From the NCBI RefSeq assembly GCF_004346195.1, contig NZ_SMAK01000009.1, forward strand, positions 1 through 64,000: 64,000 nt of DNA, written 5' to 3'. Shown piece after piece: positions 36,765 through 46,574 of the stretch. Position numbers and translations under genes: made by a program. The notes under the pieces are model-generated. The model was not told where the DNA came from and searched no databases. It saw only the letters and a program-made list of their open reading frames with translations. Each line of letters opens with the position of its first letter. Position 1 is the stretch's first letter. This DNA comes from Tepidamorphus gemmatus. Lineage in GTDB: Bacteria; Pseudomonadota; Alphaproteobacteria; Rhizobiales; Tepidamorphaceae.

Positions 36765-37040
36765 CGGGTACGCAGATGGGTCGCACGCCTTGCCGAGGCA
36801 GGGAAGGCGCCGGGTTCGCCGTGCGCTCGTCCTTCCCCGGGCCGTCTGGCGGCTGAGCGTCGCGGAGTTGCCCTGACCGCTTGAGCAGATCTGACTGCTT
36901 GGGCAGATCACTGACCGTCCGGCCTGCCAGTCGCGGCTGCTGCTGCCGACATCACGTCCGCCGCGTCCGCGTCGCCGGGCATCCTGCACCAGGCTGCGCG
37001 CGCAGCGAAGGATCCATCGGCTGAACCTGTCGCCGGCGGC

Positions 37041-40000
37041 TCAGGCGGCCCGAGCCGCCGGCAGATAAGCCAGTACCGGCGCCAGCCACCGCTCCGCCTG
37101 CTCCACGCTCCAGCCCTTGCGCGCCGCATAGTCTTCGACCTGATCGCGCTCGATCTTGCCGAGCCCGAAATACCGGCTCGCCGGATGCGAGAAGTAGATG
37201 CCGGCGACCGAAGAACCCGGCTGCATCGCGAAGGATTCCGTCAGCCGCACGCCGGCCGCCGCCTCGGCATCAAGCAGTGCAAACAGCGTCCCCTTTTCGG
37301 TATGGTCGGGCTGTGCGGGATAGCCGGGCGCCGGCCGGATGCCCCGGTAGGCCTCGGCAATCAGCTCTGCGTTGGTGAATGCCTCGTCCGGCGCATAGCC
37401 CCAGAACTCGCGGCGGACCCGTTCGTGCATGTGCTCGGCGAAGGCCTCGGCCAACCGGTCGGCGAGCGCCTGGAACAGGATCTTCGAATAGTCGTCGTTG
37501 GCCCGCTCGAATCGCGCCAACACCGCCGTCTCGTTGTGGCCCGCCGTCACCACGAAGCCGCCGACATGATCGGCAAGTCCGCTCGACAACGGCGCGACAA
37601 AATCGGCGAGCGCGAGATTGGCCCGCTCCGAGCCGCGCCGCGACATCTGCTGGCGCAGGGTGTGCAGCACCGCCCGCCGAGTCGTGCGCTGCTGATCCGC
37701 GAAGACCACGATATCGTCCCCGTCCGCATTGGCCGGCCAGAAGCCGATCACTGCACGCGCCTCGAGAAGCCTTTCCTCGACGATGCGTGCCAGCATCGCC
37801 TCGGCGTCGGCGAACAGCTGGCGGGCAGCTTCGCCCTGGCGGGGATCATCCAGAATCTCGGGATAGCGGCCGGTCAGCTCCCAGGTCTGGAAGAACGGCG
37901 TCCAGTCGATGTAGCGGGCGAGCGTGGCAAGATCATAGGAGGCGAACGCCCTGGTGCCGAGGAAGGTTGGAACCGGCGGCACGTAGCCGGTCCAGTCGAG
38001 CGCCAGCCGGTTGGCGCGGGCATCGGCAAGCGTCTGCCGCGCCTTGTTGTCCTGCGCCCGCGAGTGGCCCTCGGCGATCCGCGCATACTCCCTGCGCGTT
38101 TCCTCATAGACACGCAGGCGTTGCTCCTCCGACAGCAGGCTGGAAACGACGCCCACCGCGCGGCTCGCATCGGTCACATAGATTGCCTGTCCCTTGCGAT
38201 AGTTCGGGTGGACCTTGACGGCGGTATGTACCTTGCTGGTCGTCGCCCCGCCGATCAGCAGCGGCAGGTCGAAGCCCTGACGCTCCATCTCGGCCGCAAC
38301 ATGGCACATCTCGTCGAGCGAGGGCGTGATCAGTCCCGACAGGCCGATGATGTCGGCCTTTTCGGCTCGCGCCGTCTCGAGGATCTTCTCGGCCGGCACC
38401 ATCACGCCGAGATCGACGACCTCGTAGTTGTTGCACTGGAGGACAACGCCGACGATGTTCTTGCCGATGTCATGGACATCGCCCTTCACCGTCGCCATGA
38501 CGATCTTGCCGGCGGCGGGACGGTCGGTGATGCCGAGCAGCCGCTTCTCCGCCTCCATGAACGGCTCGAGATAGGCGACCGCCTTCTTCATGACGCGGGC
38601 CGACTTCACCACTTGTGGCAGGAACATCTTGCCGGCGCCGAACAGGTCGCCGACCACGTTCATACCGGCCATCAGCGGGCCTTCGATCACATCGAGAGGC
38701 CGCTTCGCGGCCTTGCGCGCCTCCTCCACGTCCTCGTCGATGAAATCGGCGATCCCCGCAACGAGCGCATGTTCGATGCGCTTCTCCACTGGCCAGGATC
38801 GCCATTCGAGCGTCCTCGCCTCCCTTTCGGCGCCGCCCTGCTTGAAGCGCGCTGCGGCCTCAACCAGCCGCTCCGTCGCGTCCTCGCGGCGGTTCAGCAC
38901 AACGTCCTCGCACAACTCCCGCAGTTCCGGGTCGATATCGTCATACACGGCCAGCTGGCCGGCATTCACGATCGACATGTCGAGTCCCGCGGCAATCGCG
39001 TGGTAGAGGAACACCGAATGCATTGCCTCGCGAACCGGCTCGTTGCCGCGGAACGAGAACGACAGGTTGGACAGCCCGCCTGACACGTGCGCATGCGGCA
39101 GATTGGCGCGGATCCAGCGCGTCGCCTCGATGAAGTCGACGCCGTAGTTGTTGTGCTCGGCGATCCCGGTCGCGACGGCGAACACATTAGGATCGATGAT
39201 GATGTCCTCGGGCGGAAAGCCGGCCTTGTCGGTCAGCAACCGGTAGGAGCGTTCGGCGATCTCGATCTTGCGGGCCAGCGTGTCGGCCTGACCGGCCTCG
39301 TCGAAGGCCATCACCACCACCGCCGCGCCATAGCGCCGGACCTTGCGCGCCTGCTCCAGGAACGCGGCCTCGCCTTCCTTGAGCGAGATCGAATTCACCA
39401 CCGGCTTGCCCTGCACGCACTTCAGCCCCGCCTCAATGACGCTCCACTTCGAGGAGTCGATCATCACCGGCACGCGGGCAATGTCCGGCTCTGCGGCGAG
39501 CAGATTGAGGAAGGTGACCATCGCCGCTTCAGAGTCGAGCAGACCCTCGTCCATGTTGACGTCGATGATCTGGGCACCGTTCTCCACCTGCTGGCGCGCG
39601 ACATCGAGCGCTGCCGCGAAGTCGCCTTCCCTGATCAGCTTGCGGAAGCGCGCCGAGCCGGTGACGTTGGTGCGCTCGCCGATATTGACGAAGTTCGTCT
39701 CCTCGGTGAGCGTGAACGGCTCGAGCCCCGACAGCCGCATGTAGGTCTTCAGCGCCGGCACCTGCCGCGGTGGGAACCGCCGGACGGCCTCGGCGATATG
39801 CGCGATATGGTCAGGTGTCGTGCCGCAGCAGCCGCCGACGATGTTGACCAGCCCGGCCTCCGCGAACTCCGCGATATGCTGTGCGGTCTCGCACGGACCC
39901 TCGTCGTAGCCGCCGAAATGGTTGGGCAGGCCGGCGTTCGGATAGGCGCAGACCAAGGTGTCGGCGACCCGCGAGAGCTCGGCCAGATGCGGTCGCATCT

Positions 40001-40766
40001 CCTTGGCACCGAGCGCGCAGTTGAGACCGATCGACAGCGGCCGGGCGTGACGCAGCGAGTACCAGAACGCGGTCGGCGTCTGGCCCGACAGCGTCCGGCC
40101 GGACAGGTCGGTGATTGTGCCCGAGAGCATCACTGGCAGCCTGCGGCCAATCTCGTCGAAGACCGTCTCCAGTCCGTAGATCGCCGCCTTGGCGTTGAGG
40201 GTATCGAAGATCGTCTCGACCAGCAGGATGTCCGCACCACCCTCGATCAGCGCCCGTGCCGCTTCCGCGTAGGCGGCGGCCAGCTGGTCGAAGGTGACGG
40301 ACCGGTAGCCCGGATCGGTGACGTCTGGCGAGATCGACGCGGTGCGGTTGGTCGGGCCGAGCGCCCCGGCCACGAAGCGCGGCCGCCCGTCGGCCTTCGA
40401 TGCCTCGTCCGCCGCTGCGCGTGCCAGACGGGCGCCCTCGCGATTGAGGTCGGCGACGAGGCTTTCGGCGCCGTAGTCCGCCTGCGCGATCGCCGTCGAT
40501 GAGAAGGTGTTGGTCGAAACGATGTCGGCGCCGGCTGCAAGATAGGCGTAGTGTATGTCGCGGATCGCCTCGGGTTGGGTCAGGTTGAGAATGTCGTTGT
40601 TGCCCTTGAGCGGGTGACCCCAGTTCTTCAGGCGCCGACCACGGTAGCCCTCTTCGTCGAGATCCAGGGACTGGATCTGCGTTCCCATGGCGCCGTCGAG
40701 CACCAGGATGCGCTCGGCGGCGAGCGCACGGATGCGCCGCTCGGTTTCGGACGGATACGCGGTCAT
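37041..40766 (-). CDS. metH: cobalamin-dependent methionine synthase
   Basis: MetH moves the methyl group of methyl-tetrahydrofolate to homocysteine through B12. The 1241-residue product has all four modules: homocysteine domain (residues 1-330; zinc cysteines in GLNCALG and [12 protein letters not shown]), pterin domain (about 355-620; [14 protein letters not shown]), B12 cap and binding domain (about 650-890; cobalt-ligand His in [15 protein letters not shown]) and the AdoMet reactivation domain (900 to the end; [15 protein letters not shown]). Full length for the family. It follows metF by 31 bases in the sahR-metF-metH operon. No B12 riboswitch is seen upstream. Confidence 0.97.
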   Translation of the reverse strand: MTAYPSETERRIRALAAERILVLDGAMGTQIQSLDLDEEGYRGRRLKNWGHPLKGNNDILNLTQPEAIRDIHYAYLAAGADIVSTNTFSSTAIAQADYGAESLVADLNREGARLARAAADEASKADGRPRFVAGALGPTNRTASISPDVTDPGYRSVTFDQLAAAYAEAARALIEGGADILLVETIFDTLNAKAAIYGLETVFDEIGRRLPVMLSGTITDLSGRTLSGQTPTAFWYSLRHARPLSIGLNCALGAKEMRPHLAELSRVADTLVCAYPNAGLPNHFGGYDEGPCETAQHIAEFAEAGLVNIVGGCCGTTPDHIAHIAEAVRRFPPRQVPALKTYMRLSGLEPFTLTEETNFVNIGERTNVTGSARFRKLIREGDFAAALDVARQQVENGAQIIDVNMDEGLLDSEAAMVTFLNLLAAEPDIARVPVMIDSSKWSVIEAGLKCVQGKPVVNSISLKEGEAAFLEQARKVRRYGAAVVVMAFDEAGQADTLARKIEIAERSYRLLTDKAGFPPEDIIIDPNVFAVATGIAEHNNYGVDFIEATRWIRANLPHAHVSGGLSNLSFSFRGNEPVREAMHSVFLYHAIAAGLDMSIVNAGQLAVYDDIDPELRELCEDVVLNRREDATERLVEAAARFKQGGAEREARTLEWRSWPVEKRIEHALVAGIADFIDEDVEEARKAAKRPLDVIEGPLMAGMNVVGDLFGAGKMFLPQVVKSARVMKKAVAYLEPFMEAEKRLLGITDRPAAGKIVMATVKGDVHDIGKNIVGVVLQCNNYEVVDLGVMVPAEKILETARAEKADIIGLSGLITPSLDEMCHVAAEMERQGFDLPLLIGGATTSKVHTAVKVHPNYRKGQAIYVTDASRAVGVVSSLLSEEQRLRVYEETRREYARIAEGHSRAQDNKARQTLADARANRLALDWTGYVPPVPTFLGTRAFASYDLATLARYIDWTPFFQTWELTGRYPEILDDPRQGEAARQLFADAEAMLARIVEERLLEARAVIGFWPANADGDDIVVFADQQRTTRRAVLHTLRQQMSRRGSERANLALADFVAPLSSGLADHVGGFVVTAGHNETAVLARFERANDDYSKILFQALADRLAEAFAEHMHERVRREFWGYAPDEAFTNAELIAEAYRGIRPAPGYPAQPDHTEKGTLFALLDAEAAAGVRLTESFAMQPGSSVAGIYFSHPASRYFGLGKIERDQVEDYAARKGWSVEQAERWLAPVLAYLPAARAA

Positions 40767-40797
40767 GTGTCGGTCCTGCTGTGGGCAAGGTCAACGC

Positions 40798-41703
40798 TCA
40801 GGCAGCCGCCGAGGTCGTCAGCGCGGGTCGCAGCCCCAGCATGTGGCAGGCAGCGTAGACCAGTTCGGCGCGGTTGAGCGTATAGAAGTGAAAATCCGAT
40901 ACGCCGTTGTCGAGCAGGTCGAGGACCTGCTCGGCGACCACGCTCGCCGCCACCAGCAGGCGGGTTTCCGGATCCTGATCCAGTCCCTCGAAGCGGGCGG
41001 CGAAGCTTTCTGGGATATGGGTACCGCACCGCTCGGCGAAGCGCGCCGCCTGGGCAAAGTTGGAGATCGGCAGGATGCCGGGTACGACGGGGATGTCGAT
41101 ACCGCGCGCCGCCAGCCGGTCGCGGTAGCGGTAGAAATACGCGTTGTCGAAGAAGAACTGAGTGATCGCGCGGGTGGCGCCGGCGTCCACCTTCGCCGCC
41201 AGCACATCGATGTCAGTGTCGAAATCGGGCGATTCGGGATGCTTCTCCGGATAGGCCGACACCGAAATCTCGAAATTGCCGATCCGGCGGATGCCCTCGA
41301 CAAGCTCGGCGGTGGTCTGGAAGCCGTGCGGGTGCGGACGATAACGGGCACCGACGCCCTCGGCCGGATCGCCGCGCAGCGCCACGATGTGGCGCACTCC
41401 GGCATCCCAGTACGCGTAGATCACCTCTTCGATTTCCTCGCGGCTCGCATCGACGCAGGTCAGGTGCGCGGCGGGACGCAGATCCGTCTCCCGCGCGATG
41501 CGGGCGACGATCTGGTGCGTCCGGTCGCGCGTCGACCCGCCGGCGCCATAGGTGACCGAGACGAAGTGCGGGCAGAGCGGCGCTAGCCGCTCGACCGCCT
41601 TCCACAGCGAAGCCTCCATCTCGGCGGTCTTCGGCGGAAAGAACTCGAAGGACACGGCAAGGTTCGGGCCGCCGCCAGGGCGCTTGCCACGGGTCGCTTC
41701 CAT
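40798..41703 (-). CDS. metF: methylenetetrahydrofolate reductase
   Basis: MetF makes the methyl-tetrahydrofolate used by MetH. The 301-residue product is a FAD-dependent beta8-alpha8 barrel: VSFEFFPPKTAEMEASLW with the catalytic Glu near residue 21, FVSVTYGAGGSTRDRT, HLTCVDASREEIEE, IVALRGDP, and ITQFFFDNAYFYRYRDR. The ATG overlaps the stop of the regulator gene upstream (TGATG), so it is coupled to it, and metH follows. The frame is open upstream, but MEATRGKRPG with this overlap is the natural start. Confidence 0.96.
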   Translation of the reverse strand: MEATRGKRPGGGPNLAVSFEFFPPKTAEMEASLWKAVERLAPLCPHFVSVTYGAGGSTRDRTHQIVARIARETDLRPAAHLTCVDASREEIEEVIYAYWDAGVRHIVALRGDPAEGVGARYRPHPHGFQTTAELVEGIRRIGNFEISVSAYPEKHPESPDFDTDIDVLAAKVDAGATRAITQFFFDNAYFYRYRDRLAARGIDIPVVPGILPISNFAQAARFAERCGTHIPESFAARFEGLDQDPETRLLVAASVVAEQVLDLLDNGVSDFHFYTLNRAELVYAACHMLGLRPALTTSAAA

Positions 41704-42704
41704 CACGCGGCCTCCTCTGAAATGGGTGTCTGACGCGCCCGGTGGCCCGTCTGCCGACCAAGCCAGATCGAAACAGTGAGCCGGTCGCCGGGCGCGTCGC
41801 TGTCGGGCGGCAGATCGACCTGCTCGAGCGGATCGACGCCGGCTGCACGCATCCAGGCATGGATCTGCTCCTGCGCGAAGCCAAGCCGGCGATGGGCATG
41901 CTGCTCGCGCAGGAACTCGAGTCCGTGCGGGGCGAAATCGACGATGATCAACCGGCCGCCGCGGCGGAGCAGCCGCGCGGCCTCGGCGATCGCCCGGGCC
42001 GGATCGTCGAGATAGTGCAGCACCTGGTGGAGGATCACTGCGTCCGCAACGCCGTTGTCGAGCGCCAGATTGTAGATGTCGCCGTGCCGCACCTGGCAGT
42101 TGGTCAGCCCCTTCTGCTCCAGCCGGTTGCGCGCATAGGCCAGCATGTCGTGCGACAGGTCGATGCCGATGCCGCGACCGACCTTCGGCCCCAGCATCTC
42201 CAGCATCCGGCCGGTGCCGGTGCCGAGATCGACGACGGTACCGAGCCGGGCATCGTTGAGCAGACGCGAGATCGCGGTCTCCACCTGCTGCTCCTCGACA
42301 TGCAGCGAGCGCAGCCTGTCCCACTCACCGGCATGACGGCGGAAATAGGCGGCAGCGGCCTCGGCGTGCGCCCGGCGCACAGCCTCGAGCCGGGTGCGGT
42401 CGCGCACAAGCACCGGATCGGTACGATCGAGACGGTCGACGATGTCGCGGGCGATCTCGGCCACCGGCCCGTGCTCCGCCAGCCGGAAGAAGGCCGACGC
42501 ACCCTCTGCGTTGCGGCGCAGCAGACCGGCCTCGACGAGCAGTTTCAGATGTCGGCTGAGGCGTGGCTGGCTCTGCCCGAGGATGTCGGTGAGGTCCTTC
42601 ACGTTGCGCTCGCCCTCGGCCAGCAGCGCCAGGATGCGCAGCCGCGTCGGCTCGCCGGCGGCGCGCAGCGCAGAGAGAAGCTGATCGGACGAGATGGGCA
42701 GCAT
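41703..42704 (-). CDS. sahR: SahR-type ArsR regulator with methyltransferase domain
   Basis: A 333-residue fusion of an ArsR winged helix (residues 5-85: EPTRLRILALLAEGERNVKDL, then GQSQPRLSRHLKLLVEAGLLRR) and a class I SAM methyltransferase-fold domain (VVDLGTGTGRMLEMLGPKVGRGIGIDLS near residue 160). This architecture in front of metF-metH is that of SahR, the S-adenosylhomocysteine-responsive repressor of SAM-cycle genes. The second domain probably senses SAH rather than methylating anything. A perfect palindrome in its own promoter supports autoregulation. Symbol assigned from architecture and context. Confidence 0.85.
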   Translation of the reverse strand: MLPISSDQLLSALRAAGEPTRLRILALLAEGERNVKDLTDILGQSQPRLSRHLKLLVEAGLLRRNAEGASAFFRLAEHGPVAEIARDIVDRLDRTDPVLVRDRTRLEAVRRAHAEAAAAYFRRHAGEWDRLRSLHVEEQQVETAISRLLNDARLGTVVDLGTGTGRMLEMLGPKVGRGIGIDLSHDMLAYARNRLEQKGLTNCQVRHGDIYNLALDNGVADAVILHQVLHYLDDPARAIAEAARLLRRGGRLIIVDFAPHGLEFLREQHAHRRLGFAQEQIHAWMRAAGVDPLEQVDLPPDSDAPGDRLTVSIWLGRQTGHRARQTPISEEAA

Positions 42705-43131
42705 GTGTCGGCACTCATTATCCTGAGACGTTCATATAAAGATATCTTTATGAAGTCAATCGATACTGACAAACCGCCCGTCCTGGCCGGACTGACCGCC
42801 TGCAAAGGCGGCGCGGCCCGTGAAGTGAGCAGTCCGCCATGACGCGGCGAACGGCCTGATCGAAAACCCTGTCCTCACCCGGCAGCGATCACGGCGCGGC
42901 GGTCACGGTGCGGTAGTGTCGGAGGGGCGTCACGGCGCGGCTTGGATTGACGAACCCTCACCGAGACCGGCGAGGATCTCCATCCGCATGACAGCTCGCC
43001 GGTCGGATCAGGTCTGGGGGAAGGACAGGCATGACCGCCGGGATCGCCATCCCCTCCGCACCCGCGACCGCCACCCGACGCTCCGGGAAGTCGACGGCAT
43101 TGCCGGGAAATCGATGCGCTTGATTCCTCTG
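42705..43131. other. gap between sahR and tag with promoter and short repeats
   Basis: The end nearest sahR holds its promoter and palindrome. Further on, TCACGGCGCGGC occurs at 42889-42900 and 42930-42941, with a partial copy (TCACGGTGCGG) at 42903-42913. No gene is supported in the rest. Confidence 0.5.
42731..42759 (-). promoter_or_regulatory. sahR-metF-metH promoter with SahR palindrome in its spacer
   Basis: On the minus strand TTGACT (42759-42754) and TATGAA (42736-42731) are exactly 17 bases apart. The perfect 16-bp palindrome ATAAAGATATCTTTAT (42736-42751) fills the spacer and touches the -10. A repressor bound there would exclude RNA polymerase. The palindrome matches, as I recall, the rhizobial SahR motif. 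Confidence 0.82.
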
Positions 43132-43773
43132 TCACACCGGCCGCTGGAGCGCCGCGCGTTCGGCTTCGACCGCCTCCCGGCAGTGGCAGCCCTCGATGTG
43201 GTCGTTGACGAGCCCCATCGCCTGCATGAAGGCATAGATCGTTGTTGGCCCGACGAAGGTCCAGCCGCGCCGTTTCAGGTCCTTCGACAGCGCAGTCGAT
43301 TCCGCGGTCGTCGTGATGGGCTTGAGGCTTGCCAGATCGAACCGCGCCGGGCGGCTGTCCGGCTGCGGCTCGTAGCGCCAGACGAAGGCCGCGAGCGACC
43401 CTTCCCGTTCGATCAGCTCGATCGCCCGCCGTGCGTTGTTGATGGTCGACTCGATCTTGCCGCGATGGCGCACGATGCCAGTGTCGGCGAGCAGCCTCAC
43501 GACGTCCCGCTCGCCGAAGCGTGCGAGCTGTTCGACGTGGAAATTCGCAAAGGCCGCCCGGAAATTCTCCCGCTTCCTGAGGATCGTGAGCCAGGACAGC
43601 CCCGATTGAAACCCTTCGAGGCACAGCTTCTCGAACAGCGTCCGGTCGTCCGTCACCGGTCGGCCCCACTCGGTGTCGTGATAGGCTGCGTAGACCGGAT
43701 CGGCGCCATGCCACCAGCACGACAGCCGCCCATCCTCGCGGCGCAGCAGCCCCTCGGCAATGGACTCGGACAT
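43132..43773 (-). CDS. tag: DNA-3-methyladenine glycosylase I
   Basis: Tag removes 3-methyladenine from alkylated DNA. The 213-residue product begins with the family's zinc-binding end (SCWWHGADPVYAAYHDTEWGRPVTDD; Cys and His ligands), has the glycosylase core LEGFQSGLSWLTILRKRENFR and GPTTIYAFMQAMGLVNDHIEGCHCRE with the C-terminal Cys/His ligands. MSESIAEGLLRR with GGAG upstream is the preferred start. A GTTC-N7-GTTC box lies 62 bases upstream. Confidence 0.95.
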   Translation of the reverse strand: MSESIAEGLLRREDGRLSCWWHGADPVYAAYHDTEWGRPVTDDRTLFEKLCLEGFQSGLSWLTILRKRENFRAAFANFHVEQLARFGERDVVRLLADTGIVRHRGKIESTINNARRAIELIEREGSLAAFVWRYEPQPDSRPARFDLASLKPITTTAESTALSKDLKRRGWTFVGPTTIYAFMQAMGLVNDHIEGCHCREAVEAERAALQRPV

Positions 43774-43834
43774 GGCACTCCGAACCGTGTTGCGAACCGC
43801 CGACGACACTGCCTGCAAGCCGCCGGCCGATCAA

Positions 43835-43849
43835 GAACAAAAGCGGAAC
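43835..43849 (-). promoter_or_regulatory. LexA (SOS) box upstream of tag
   Basis: On the minus strand the sequence reads GTTC CGCTTTT GTTC, an exact GTTC-N7-GTTC match, 62 bases before the tag start and just past the stop of the LysE-type gene. It is the second such box in the window, and both precede a DNA-repair gene. Confidence 0.75.
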
Positions 43850-43855
43850 AATCGT

Positions 43856-44488
43856 CTATGCCGCCTGCGGCCGCCGCGCGAAGGCCAGCATGATGCCCGC
43901 GCCGATCAGCGCGCCGCCGGAGATCCGGTTGACCCAGCGCATTCGCTGGACAGTGCCGGCAAGCGCGCCGACCCGGGCGCCCGCGAAGGCGTAGACCGCC
44001 ACCGCCATCGCCTCGAACAGGATGAACGCGGCGCCCATCAGTGTCATCTGCAGCACGAAGTCGCCGCCCGGCACCAGGAACTGCGGGAAGAAGGCCGTGA
44101 AGGTGACAATCGCCTTGGGATTGCTGGCGGCGACGAGAAATTCGCGTGTGGCGAGTCGGCGCAGCGGCTCCTTCACGCCCGCGCCGGACAGCGACGACAG
44201 AACGACCGGAGACCGCATCATGCGGATGCCGAGCCAGACCAGATAGGCCGCGCCGAGCCATTTGAGTAGGGTGAAGAACAGCTCGGAGGCCGACAGCACC
44301 ACGCCGAGCCCGACGGCCACCATCGCGATCATGAGCGCGAAGGCCGGCACCCGGCCGAGCGAGGCGAGATAGGCGTGTGCGAAGCCAAATCGGGCCGAGT
44401 TGCCGAGCGCCACCATGTTGTTGGGGCCCGGATACATGTTGATGGCGAAGCAGGCGGGGGCGAACAGCAGCCACATCTCAAGCGTCAT
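43856..44488 (-). CDS. LysE/RhtB family amino-acid exporter
   Basis: A 210-residue inner-membrane protein with about six hydrophobic segments. The N-terminal family motif is FAINMYPGPNNMVALGNSARFGFAHAYLASLG (the Pro-Gly-Pro-Asn turn) and the middle has LLKWLGAAYLVWLGIRMMRS and SNPKAIVTFTAFFPQFLVPG. Substrates in this family are amino acids such as homoserine, threonine or lysine; none can be assigned. MTLEMWLLFAP with a GGAGG site is chosen over an earlier start. Confidence 0.9.
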   Translation of the reverse strand: MTLEMWLLFAPACFAINMYPGPNNMVALGNSARFGFAHAYLASLGRVPAFALMIAMVAVGLGVVLSASELFFTLLKWLGAAYLVWLGIRMMRSPVVLSSLSGAGVKEPLRRLATREFLVAASNPKAIVTFTAFFPQFLVPGGDFVLQMTLMGAAFILFEAMAVAVYAFAGARVGALAGTVQRMRWVNRISGGALIGAGIMLAFARRPQAA

Positions 44489-44833
44489 GGGCGGAACCTC
44501 CGGGCCGGGCCAATCCCTAACGCGCCACCGCCATCCGTGCAAAGGGGAACTTCACGGACGGATTCGACGGATTCATTGCGGTTGCGATCGGCCGCCCAGC
44601 CTGATCTGACGAGCTTCGTTGGGCGGTCCATGACGGCGTGCCGGTCGCGCGTCCGATGCCTGCGCCTCTTGGAAGCGTCGATCACCCTTCGGGCGATCTG
44701 CGGCCGATCCGCCATGCCGCGCCCTTGCGGACGTGCTGCCTTGACGGCCCCATCGGCCATTGCGTCCGTCGAACCATCATCCGGCCGGGACAAACCGGTC
44801 GCAGGCCATTCCGCAGCCGCTTGCTGCCGGGCG
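44489..44833. other. 345-base gap between LysE-type gene and cls
   Basis: The region upstream of the exporter and downstream of cls. No open frame with a recognisable product, no clear promoter pair and no terminator was found. Confidence 0.5.
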
Positions 44834-46297
44834 CTACAGCAACGGACTGATCAACCTTACCGTGTTGTCGATGAGACGCTCGCGGAAAGGACGCGACGCG
44901 AAGCTCTGGGGATCGAGAGGCACCGAGTCGGCGATGTAGCCTGCCTGAAGCGCGGCAAGACTGGCGGTGAAGGCCTTTCCGTAGACGAACAGTGACACCT
45001 CGTAGTTCAGCCAGAGGCTGCGCATGTCGAGATTTGCCGTGCCGAACATCGCCATCACTCCGTCGACACTGATCGACTTGGTGTGCAGCAGTCCGCCGCG
45101 GAATGCGTGGATTTCCACCCCCATCGCGAGCAGCTCGTCGAAATAGGACCGGCTCGCATGGCGACTGAGCCGCGAATCGATCCGCTCGGGGAGCACCAGG
45201 GCAACGCGAACACCGCGGCCTGCTGCTCCGCGCAGCGCCCGTAGCAGCGACTCGTCAGGGACGAAATAGGGCGTGGTGAGAATCAGTTCGTGCCTGGCGG
45301 CATTGATCAGGGCCAGCAGCATCAGCAGCAGACCGTCGCCGGTCTCCCCGGGCCCCGACGAGACCACCTGCAGGTCGGTCTCGCCCTTCGGCTCGCCGAA
45401 CCGCAGGCCGACATCGGCGATCAGCTTCTCGATTGCCTCGCCCGTCTCAAGCACCCAGTCGCCGATCGCCGTGGCACCCAGCAGCGCCACCGCCGGCCCC
45501 TCGATCCGCACCATCGCGTCGATCCACTCGCCGACGCCGGCGTCCTGCTTGAAATGGCGCGGATCGACGAGGTTCATGCTGCCGGTCCAGCCGATACGCC
45601 CGTCGATCACCACGATCTTGCGATGCAGTCTCAGGTCCGTGCGTCCGAACACCGAACGCACGAGCCCGACCGGCAGCGCCTGCGCGATGGAGACGCCGGC
45701 CGCGCGCAACCGCGCCGGCTGGTTCGACCGCCACCAGGGGCGGCCGCCGAGCGCATCCACCAGCACCCGGCACGACACACCGCGCCGCGCCGCCCGGATC
45801 AGCGCCTCGAGCACGAGATCGGCCTTGCCGCCCTCGTTCCAGATGTAGAACTCCATCAGCACGCTCGTCTCGGCAGCGTCGATGTCTTCGGCCAGACGAT
45901 CGAGCATGGCGAGCGTGTCCGACATCAATTCGAGATCGCTGCCGGCCACGGTAGGTGAGGCTGCGACCATCCGGCCGAGCCGGTCGAGTCCCCGTGCCTC
46001 CCCGGCATGACGGGACCAGTCGACCACGGCCACCCCGTCGCGCAGGGCGGCTTCGCTCATCCTGCGGTAATGGGCCCGCAACGCTCCCATGGCGCGGGCG
46101 CGCCGGCCGCCGATGCGCCGTTCCCCGAGCAGGAGGTAGATCAGTCCGCCGAGAAACGGCAGGATCGCCACGAGGAACAGCCATGCCAAGGCCACGCCGG
46201 TGGACGGCCGGCTCATGATCACCCTGATGGTGATCAGCAGGACGATGACCGCATGCAGGGCGGCCGAGATGGTCAGCGAATGCAGGAAGACGTCCAT
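44834..46297 (-). CDS. cls: cardiolipin synthase (PLD superfamily)
   Basis: Joins two phosphatidylglycerol molecules (or a related pair) into cardiolipin. The 487-residue product has two N-terminal transmembrane helices (AALHAVIVLLITIRVIMS and VALAWLFLVAILPFLGGLIYLLL, the PLDc_N domain) and two HKD motifs: LRLHRKIVVIDGRIGWTGSMN and LLHTKSISVDGVMAMFGTANLD, the second reading His-x-Lys-x4-Asp as required. MDVFLHSLTIS is the preferred start; the frame is open 34 codons further without a ribosome site. Confidence 0.93.
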   Translation of the reverse strand: MDVFLHSLTISAALHAVIVLLITIRVIMSRPSTGVALAWLFLVAILPFLGGLIYLLLGERRIGGRRARAMGALRAHYRRMSEAALRDGVAVVDWSRHAGEARGLDRLGRMVAASPTVAGSDLELMSDTLAMLDRLAEDIDAAETSVLMEFYIWNEGGKADLVLEALIRAARRGVSCRVLVDALGGRPWWRSNQPARLRAAGVSIAQALPVGLVRSVFGRTDLRLHRKIVVIDGRIGWTGSMNLVDPRHFKQDAGVGEWIDAMVRIEGPAVALLGATAIGDWVLETGEAIEKLIADVGLRFGEPKGETDLQVVSSGPGETGDGLLLMLLALINAARHELILTTPYFVPDESLLRALRGAAGRGVRVALVLPERIDSRLSRHASRSYFDELLAMGVEIHAFRGGLLHTKSISVDGVMAMFGTANLDMRSLWLNYEVSLFVYGKAFTASLAALQAGYIADSVPLDPQSFASRPFRERLIDNTVRLISPLL

Positions 46298-46574
46298 CGC
46301 GGCATGCGAACAGCACGGCCAACCGCAAGTCAAACGCAATCGGATGCAACGCCGCCCGGCATCCGATACGGTCCGTTCGGCAAGGAACCGAACGACCATC
46401 GGCCCGACGCCCCCCCCGCGTGCCGGCGCGGGGAGCGGATCGCGGGATCGCCCCTCTAACCGAAAGGCCGCGCCGCGCGATTCGGTACCGACGGGAGGAT
46501 CTGCGAGCCCGTTCGAGCAATGGTGGCGGCCGTAATCGTACCGGAGGTGCGCGCACTCCGGCCGTCTGACCGCA

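Larger units (their letters stand above)
36406..37040. other. 635-base gap between extensin-like gene and metH
   Basis: Apart from the palindrome at 36638-36653 and the small frame at 36681-36764 no gene is supported. The stretch 36765-37040, downstream of metH, has a 9-base near-repeat (gagcagatctgactgcttgg, then gggcagatcactgac) and no T-run terminator that I can see. Confidence 0.5.

Noticed and set aside
36765-37040. B12 riboswitch or metH regulatory RNA
   Set aside because: This region is downstream of metH (which reads leftward); upstream of metH only 31 bases separate it from metF and no B12-box was seen.
37185-39083. A 632-codon plus-strand frame opposite metH
   Set aside because: Antisense shadow of a full-length metH; composition is that of a reverse complement and no motif is seen.
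40798-42324. A 508-codon form of MetF
   Set aside because: The extra upstream part is an out-of-frame reading of the sahR gene; the metF ATG at 41703 overlaps the sahR stop.
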